DNA of 64,000 bases from Cyprinodon diabolis (taxonomy: Eukaryota > Chordata > Actinopteri > Cyprinodontiformes > Cyprinodontidae): positions 38,234,235 through 38,298,234 of the forward strand of contig CM060066.1 of the NCBI GenBank assembly GCA_030533445.1, read 5' to 3'. The translations under genes and the position numbers were made by a program. The notes beneath the pieces were generated by a model that worked only from the letters and a program-made list of their open reading frames with translations, was not told where the DNA came from and ran no database searches. The first letter of the stretch is position 1; every line of letters starts with the position of its first letter. Below, piece after piece: positions 58,301-64,000 of this stretch.

Positions 58301-58945
58301 GACAACAACCTGCTGGACGACCTCCACTGGTCAGAGCAACTCCATGCTTACAGTGACTATGGCAACCACACTCAGAATGTCTCCTTGCAGCGGGAGAAGG
58401 TATACGTACCTCCCGGACAGCCTCGCCATCAGTTCCCCGTGGCACGACTGGTGCGCTCCGTACGCAGGGCCCCTAAGCTGCAGTACGTCAACGCTCTGGG
58501 TTATGTCAGCTTGTTCCCCTTCCTACTCCAAATCCTCCAGCCGGACTCATCCAAACTGGAACACATCCTCCGAGACATGAGAGACCCCAACAAGCTGTGG
58601 ACGCCCTTTGGCCTGCGCTCTCTTTCCAAGACCGATCCTCTTTACATGGAGCGGAACACGGAGCATGACCCCCCCTACTGGAGGGGACCGGTTTGGATAA
58701 ATATCAACTACCTGGCAGTCAGAGCCCTCTACCACTATGGCAACACAGAAGGGCCATACCAGGAGAAGGCAGATGCCCTGTATAAGGAACTCAGGACTAA
58801 CATTATTAACAATGTTTATTCACAGTATGTTGAAACAGGGTATGTCTGGGAACAGTACAGCGACAGTACCGGCAGGGGCCAAGGAAGCCACCCCTTCACC
58901 GGCTGGTCGTCCTTGACTGTATTAATGATGGCCGAACATTACTGA
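48992..58945 (+). CDS. mogs: Mannosyl-oligosaccharide glucosidase (glucosidase I), four coding exons
   Basis: Exons 48992-49340, 53014-53237, 53363-53556 and 57175-58945 join in phase to 845 codons plus TGA (mammalian MOGS is about 837). GH63 enzyme of the ER lumen that removes the outermost alpha-1,2-glucose from the N-glycan precursor Glc3Man9GlcNAc2. It is a type II membrane protein: a short basic cytosolic tail (MGRQRKR) and one helix at about residues 40-62. Signatures are WGSYRPQVYFGMKTRSP, RHTCEQGD, FPRGFLWDEGFH (434-445), ERHVDLHCW (593-601, the substrate-site peptide of the mammalian enzyme), EHDPPYWRGPVW (752-763) and C-terminal HPFTGWSSL. Sequons at N547, N653 and N657. The ATG at 48992 has context caggATGg. 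Confidence 0.97.
51630..52166 (-). pseudogene. pogo/Tigger-like transposase C-terminal remnant
   Basis: An open stretch of 178 codons. ITYDIKANEKGWMDEEMMKA-type sequence leads to LTKELQPLDIGVNRPFK and RLRAAWERWM, then an acidic LFNSETEDDDFDRFD end. This is the DDE-superfamily (CENP-B/jerky-like) C-terminal half. The stretch that should carry the second catalytic Asp is deleted (SPSQHLTADEK). The N-terminal DNA-binding and first catalytic parts are absent. Not functional. Confidence 0.8.
52361..52564 (-). pseudogene. second, partial copy of the transposase segment
   Basis: It encodes FFHSSPTLLICNSMRAHLTA, DEKNMVKQINAVLAVI and KPLDIGVNR, the same region as the remnant at 51630-52166. It keeps the catalytic-segment residues, but with Asn where Asp is expected. 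It arises from the internal direct repeat 52424-52604. Confidence 0.7.
53014..53237 (+). CDS. mogs: mogs coding exon 2
   Basis: It encodes GMMWMRQFSNSDMNLRHTCE and on to DHGGDWTWRITAKQH, part of the N-terminal beta-sandwich domain of GH63. It ends in phase 0 at donor GTGAGC. Confidence 0.95.
53363..53556 (+). CDS. mogs: mogs coding exon 3
   Basis: It encodes SSAPQPPVISLMFYAAADTQ and on to ELGNFKITFRKPV and PKYA. It leaves AG, completed to Ser by exon 4. Confidence 0.94.
54324..54963. mobile_element. inner element with 73-bp terminal inverted repeats
   Basis: The arms 54324-54396 and 54891-54963 are inverted and match at 70 of 73 positions, starting TACCCGATCCGTACCGG. The 494-bp interior has no coding frame. 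The target duplication is not clear; TA at both ends would fit a Tc1/mariner-like element. Confidence 0.85.
55021..55883. mobile_element. inner GC-rich element with GTGCTGCTTTCACACCGG ends
   Basis: The left end reads GTGCTGCTTTCACACCGGAC and the right end, inverted, ATGCTGCGTTCACATTGGAC. The interior is full of GCGC and GCTGC words. Its halves (55190-55520 and 55574-55862) also occur in the pogo-like element at 50862-52727, the first inverted, the second direct. Confidence 0.7.
57175..58945 (+). CDS. mogs: mogs coding exon 4: catalytic domain
   Basis: A single 1771-bp exon encodes residues 256-845, the whole (alpha/alpha)6 catalytic domain, up to TGA at 58943-58945. It carries FPRGFLWDEGFH, ERHVDLHCW, EHDPPYWRGPVW and HPFTGWSSL. 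A large last exon is also the mammalian MOGS layout. Confidence 0.98.
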
Positions 58946-59230
58946 TGTCTTTGTTGCTATGATTGAGACAGCATCGGCAAGTTTTTATCACTGTGCTACC
59001 AGAAATGAAAACAGAAATTATATATTTCATCATCACATAAAAAAAAAAAACCTTTAGCAAAATAATAGATGTATGTTTCCATTTTGGAGATTATTTTACT
59101 AGGTGTAAAGTACACCTTTTGCCATGCAGTTGGGCCCAGAATTATTCATACCCCTAGGAGATGAGTTTATTTAAGTTTTCTAATTTGATAAGAGACAGAT
59201 GTCTCTCAAATAAAGCAAATAAAAGCATAA
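58946..59230 (+). other. mogs: probable mogs 3' UTR
   Basis: The first AATAAA hexamers after the stop are near 59210-59225. A segment at about 59138-59180 (gttgggcccagaattattca) resembles the end of a mariner-like repeat, so the true end of the transcript is uncertain. Confidence 0.4.
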
Positions 59231-62200
59231 TGGGTATTTATCATTGATGAGGAATTTCATTTCTTTGAAGTCCTAAACATCTCCATAAATTTTTACCTCC
59301 TCCATTTATTCTCTGGCAGATGGAAATAAATCTAATCTGCCATCAGTATGGATAAGTAGGGGTATAACTAAATGCAATCTTCACACATCTATACTCTTAC
59401 CCTTATTCAATTATGGAAAATCAGGGATAGTTTTAAAAAAAAGAAATATAATGGCTTTAAAAAGAAAACTTATTAAGGTTAATTATCCGATTGAAAAAGT
59501 GAAAATTATTTAGTACAGATGCATTACTGACATGCTTCTAGTATTTGTAGTAAACTAAAACCCTTTTGCTCAGTACTAAGGAAAATCCCCAAATTAAATT
59601 TCCCTAAAAACAAGCCTACTAAAAAGTGTGTCCATGTAATGTACAAGATATGCTTTAACATTTGGTCAAATTTGTAGCAGGGATGTCTGCATCATGGAGG
59701 TGATAATCCTGTAGCTCTATAGTAGGAAGGGAGTCCAGGCTGGTCTAATGTGACCTTTACGTTCTCTACATTATTGGGTCTGTCATCTTGTAATGACAGT
59801 CTCAATAATTGGCTTCTGAGGCTTCAGAAGTTTATGTCGTTCCAGTTTGCTAGCATAACAGTTTAGACAGGAAATTTTAATCTGGACTTCAAGCAATTTG
59901 GGTTCTTAATTTGGCCTCTTCACCCACACTCAGGAACTTTGATTTGTAAATTAAATACACATTTAGCTTTAATCTTTAAACCGACGTCTAAAGAAAACAT
60001 CTCAGTCATTTTTCTCCTACGCTCAGGTAAGACATTTCTAACTAGGGCTGCACGATTATCACGACTGATTCTTATGACAATATTTACCAGTATTAACAGG
60101 ATTTTGATTGTGAAACCCTAATTCCTACATTGTCTAAGGATTTATATTGGCATAATAAAAAAAAAATGCTATTATGCTCTCTAAACACACCAATTTCTGC
60201 AGCATTTTAAATCCCAAACCTCTAAAACGAGCACAGGTTACCTCTTGTTGGCACACGTTTTTAATCACCCTTCATTCTTCCACTCAACTTTCCTATGATA
60301 TACTTAGACGCTGCACTCTGGGATCAGGCAGCTTCTTTTGTAATGACCTAAGACTTCTTCTGGAGGGTGTCGGTGAGAGAAAAAAACCATCAAGTCGGCA
60401 GCCTTTATTGTGATCTTGTGTTCATAACACAGCTGTAACACATCTTTTTTTAATTTGTCAAATAAAAAAACAAAGTTATGTAACTACAGTAAATATAAAT
60501 GTAAATATTTCTGTAATATTTCTTCTAAGGCGTAATCATCAAAATCAGTGGTAAAGACATCTCTGTGGCTTATGAATCTGTTTTTACTTAAAAATTACTG
60601 ACTTTTTATTTCATTTTTTTCAGTAATTTGAAATGTGGGTGCAAGTCAAGATTTCACGGTGGTTTTATTTATTGAACAAGGATGAAGCCAAAATGGAAAA
60701 GGTACTGAAAAGTTAACACACACTGGAAATCATACAAACAGTTAAAATTTTGATGAGCTAAACTGAAACATGTCTTTGAGACCTGAAGCAGTATCTCATG
60801 CATGTTTACACCATCCGTCCATTCTTAGGGATTCCCAAGCCTTTCAGACCGGAGGGGACGGCTCACCCCCCACAGGGCTCTGACTGCCCCAGGGACCTTT
60901 CAAACCCTTTAAAATAAAAATGTGTTATTTTTAACTCTTACAGTGTAAAAACAAACATATTGACACCATCTACATTCACACTATGTGCCATTTTAAAGAC
61001 GGACGCCTTTCTTAATGCAAGTCTACTTGAACAGAACCAAGGGCAGTTTTCAATGGGCAGCTGGTTATAACGTTTGAGGATTTTGAATTCTATTATTTGG
61101 GGAAAATTGGGGATATCCTGTAACTGTGCCATTTTCTTTTCAGTGCGTGTTGCTCTGTTGATTCTATGTTTGTTTAATCAGACTTTCTGAACAAAGACTG
61201 TAAAATGACTTTCTACACACCACAGCAGAGATTTGGTGTGCTCTGGTTTGTTTGGCAAGGGAAAAAAAGCCCTGAAGTATTTCCTTTTTCTTTGTTAAAA
61301 CAATAAATAGATAAATATGTGTGGCCAGTCTTTGTGCTTCTTTTGTGACTGAAGTGTACTAGCATTGTTGTAAGCATATCAGAAATGTTATCTTTAATAA
61401 TTTGTTGCGTATTGGCCTCCATTGCTCTCCTTTAGGTTAGTAATTAATTTGAGAAAGATGAGTAACTCATAAAATGACATTTTCAGAGAATAGGAGGTGT
61501 GTTTTAGGCTGTTTAATAGCTGATCTGCTATTGTTTGCTGAAACAATCTGATCAACCTCATTGTCTCTTGAAGTAAACCTGCATTTAGCTTGATAACCTA
61601 CACCTGGCTTGATGTAGCTGCACCCGTGGGACCTGGGTTGACCTTTGTAGAGCAGATGAAGCCAGGACACGCTCCTCCTGCTCAGTTAAGCCTGTCTCTA
61701 TCTCATCCTGGAAATTTCGGAGTACAGCTATTGTGGAATAGTGAATTAAAAGTGAATTGTCAAACAATATCATCTAATCAACTTTTGAGCTAAGCATATA
61801 AGAAGGCAACATCAATAAAATCCAGATAATGCAATAAGATAAGTTGGGTTGAGGCCTTCGAAGGATGCTTCCTTTTCTCAGATGCCCTAGGGGCGTGGCC
61901 ATAAATTGAGCTGTTAAAGGTGGATGGTTAATCGGCATATCTAACAAATATTTTAGTCTTAGATTTACAATTTCACTTATAAGATTATATATTTAGGTAT
62001 GATTATTATATATAACACATAGATTTAGATACACATTTGAGATTTAGAGCTAAATGTAACATGCATAGATATAGGATGTAGAAATATATTTAGCAAATGT
62101 AGCTATTAAGAGCTAGATTTAACATATTTAGTACTGGCTAGAAGATGTGAGAGAAAAAGTCCTATATTTCAAGAAAGTGCGGTGGAAAACAGACACTTAA

Positions 62201-62419
62201 AATTTTGTTGAATTTTTACATTCTGTCAGCATAATTTTTTAGGTTTCACCAGGTGTTTTCCCTTCCTGTTTGTGTTAAAGACTTTTTCTCTATGCTACTT
62301 TACATTATTACACATAAGTTAATTTCTGAGTATATTTTGTGTACAGAATACTTTGGTTGTTACCAAAAACTGCTGTAAGAATCACATCAATAACGCTTTT
62401 TGAAATATGCTTATCATGA
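59231..62419. other. intergenic DNA
   Basis: No gene is recognised. Near 60045-60125 a stretch starting tagggctgcacgattatc may be a hAT scrap. Confidence 0.5.
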
Positions 62420-62560
62420 ACAATGGTGCTGATGAAGATTCTCAGTCATCCAGGTCATAGTCATTCCATAAAATTAAAAAAAAATCCACTGGACTTGGTT
62501 TCCAAGATTTGAAGATGTTTCGCCACCTTTCCAGGAAGAAGACAATGGTGAAATGCTAGT
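62420..62560. repeat. dispersed repeat fragment
   Basis: The segments ctcagtcatccaggtcatag and ttgaagatgtttcgcc recur in many fish genomes. No ends or coding capacity are visible here. Confidence 0.45.
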
Positions 62561-64000
62561 ATATGGTTCAAATGTTAAACTCATCTGACCAAAGAACATT
62601 ATCCCAGAAATACTTAATCCTTGTCTCCCTTTTCTTTGAATTAATTAGAGATTGTGATTTCCATAGAGACTAAAAGTGTCCTGCTTGCACACCTAAACTG
62701 AACTTCTTTCTTCTTTTACGACTGAACCGACACTATCTCCCATATTAAAAGTAGAAAGAGCCTGCTAAATGGTACCATGATGAAATTCTAGGATTTTTTG
62801 TGTTTTTTTCAGCAGCTTGTAGTGAGCTCTCAGGGTGGGGTTGCTTGTGCAGTAAACCCTGAACAGCTCAATAAACTCTCAAGCATTATTATGAGAAAAG
62901 GATAGATTTATGAAATAAATGTTTTCAATTAGAAAACATATTTTTCAACTTTCTTTTGACATGTCTAAAACTGTTCCTTTGACTAAATATGTATATAAGA
63001 TTTCCATTTGCCTAGAAATCCCAGAACATCATACAGCCAGCACCATATTTATCCAAAGGGGATGATGTTTTCAGGGTTATGTTCAGTGAGAGTTTTCTGT
63101 ATATTTTCTTTTGCATGTGGACCAAAAGGTTCCATTTAGGTCTAGTTTGTTTGCTACGTCCCCTACTTGGCTTATGGCAAAATTTAAGCAATATTTCTTA
63201 TGTTTTCCCCCCTACCATTCTTCTATTAAGGGGTGTTTGGAAGACTCAGAGTTGTCCTGTCAGTTAATTGTCATAACATCCTTTGTTTAAACATTTCATT
63301 CAAATACACTTTTATTTGATAATTTGTGATTATGTGCATATTTTATTTCAATTCTAATCTCAGATTAGAATTGAAATAAGGCACGAGCAAAAAGTATAAC
63401 ATCCTGCATAATCCCCTTAAACATTTAATCTTAGCATCTCTATGTTTTATGTTATATCCATTATTTACACTATCCCTTAAACTTTTCAAATTATCAGGAT
63501 AAAAAAGTGGGGTTTACATTTCTCTCATTAATAAACTGCACAACTTTCATTTGTCATGTGGATAGATTCTCTTATATGGGCTGAGAATCTCTGCAGCTCC
63601 TACTGAGTTGACTGCTTCTCTGATGAGAGATGCTCTTACTCTGTCCCCTGTTGGAGAAAATCATGCAATACATTAATTTTTGTATGGTGATCATTGCTTC
63701 ATTAAAAAGAAATTGAGGCTGTGTGGTCTCACATGTTTTACAACAATCATCTGAAGCATCTGCAATATTGCTTTAACGATAAGAAATATATGTGTTTACA
63801 GTATATATTACCTTTTCAAATACCAACATTTTGCATTACAACTGGATAACTGTGGAGTTATTCTCCTGTATGTTATATTGTAAAAAGTTTTTGTTCTTTG
63901 CAGGGTAAATTTTTGTGGTCAGCTCCTATTTTCCCCATTGAATGTTAATACCTGTGCTGCCTTTTATTTAAGGATATCTGATTTCCGGAGGTTGAATGCT
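62561..64000. other. intergenic DNA to the window end
   Basis: No gene is seen. It contains the perfect 18-bp hairpin at 63343-63379. Confidence 0.5.
63343..63379. repeat. perfect 18-bp hairpin with one-base centre
   Basis: The arms 63343-63360 and 63362-63379 are perfectly complementary around a single C. The DNA is AT-rich and outside any gene. Confidence 0.93.

Noticed and set aside
57158..58735. Several frames antisense or out of frame to the last mogs exon
   Set aside because: The 1771-bp exon encodes the complete conserved GH63 domain. The other frames are by-products.
59138..59230. A complete Tc1/mariner element after mogs
   Set aside because: Only one end-like segment is visible. 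No matching right end was found, so it is noted only within the 3' UTR entry.

Overview
This 64 kb window is nuclear DNA of a ray-finned fish, probably a spiny-rayed teleost. Three intron-containing vertebrate genes lie head to tail on the + strand. AT-rich non-coding DNA around them is packed with hAT-type DNA transposons, pogo-like elements and decayed LINEs of kinds typical of teleosts. No bacterial, plasmid or viral gene is visible.

Layout. (1) 1-3560: the 3' half of wbp1, a WW-domain-binding membrane adaptor whose first exons lie before the window. (2) 3561-15400: intergenic DNA with a 2.6 kb tandem duplication whose second copy has two internal deletions, a TA microsatellite, remnants of at least three LINEs and two hAT elements with clear 8-bp target duplications. 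(3) 15400-41150: pdcd4 complete. Eleven coding exons join in frame to 467 codons. Intron 1 alone is 10.9 kb and holds several transposons, one nested inside another. (4) 41151-46400: intergenic DNA with two LINE copies back to back, one carrying a nearly open reverse-transcriptase frame, bracketed by two copies of one DNA transposon. (5) 46500-58945: mogs, glucosidase I of the ER. One inferred non-coding exon and four coding exons give 845 codons, and its introns hold a pogo-like transposon and a three-layer transposon nest. (6) 58946-64000: 3' flank with minor repeat fragments.

The three genes do not form a pathway. wbp1 and mogs are also neighbours in mammals, so that pair is conserved synteny. 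pdcd4 (inhibitor of the helicase eIF4A) sits between them here.

I did not find a previously undescribed system. The observations most worth checking are the altered phosphodegron of Pdcd4, paired UPR-type motifs and a short upstream ORF at the mogs promoter, the rearranged pogo-like element that shares halves of another transposon, the dated transposon nests with an intact empty-site comparison, the deleted tandem duplicate, and several strong hairpins of unknown role. Exon joins were made by hand from splice signals and reading phase. Family names for transposons rest on termini, target duplications and remembered resemblance, not on a database search.
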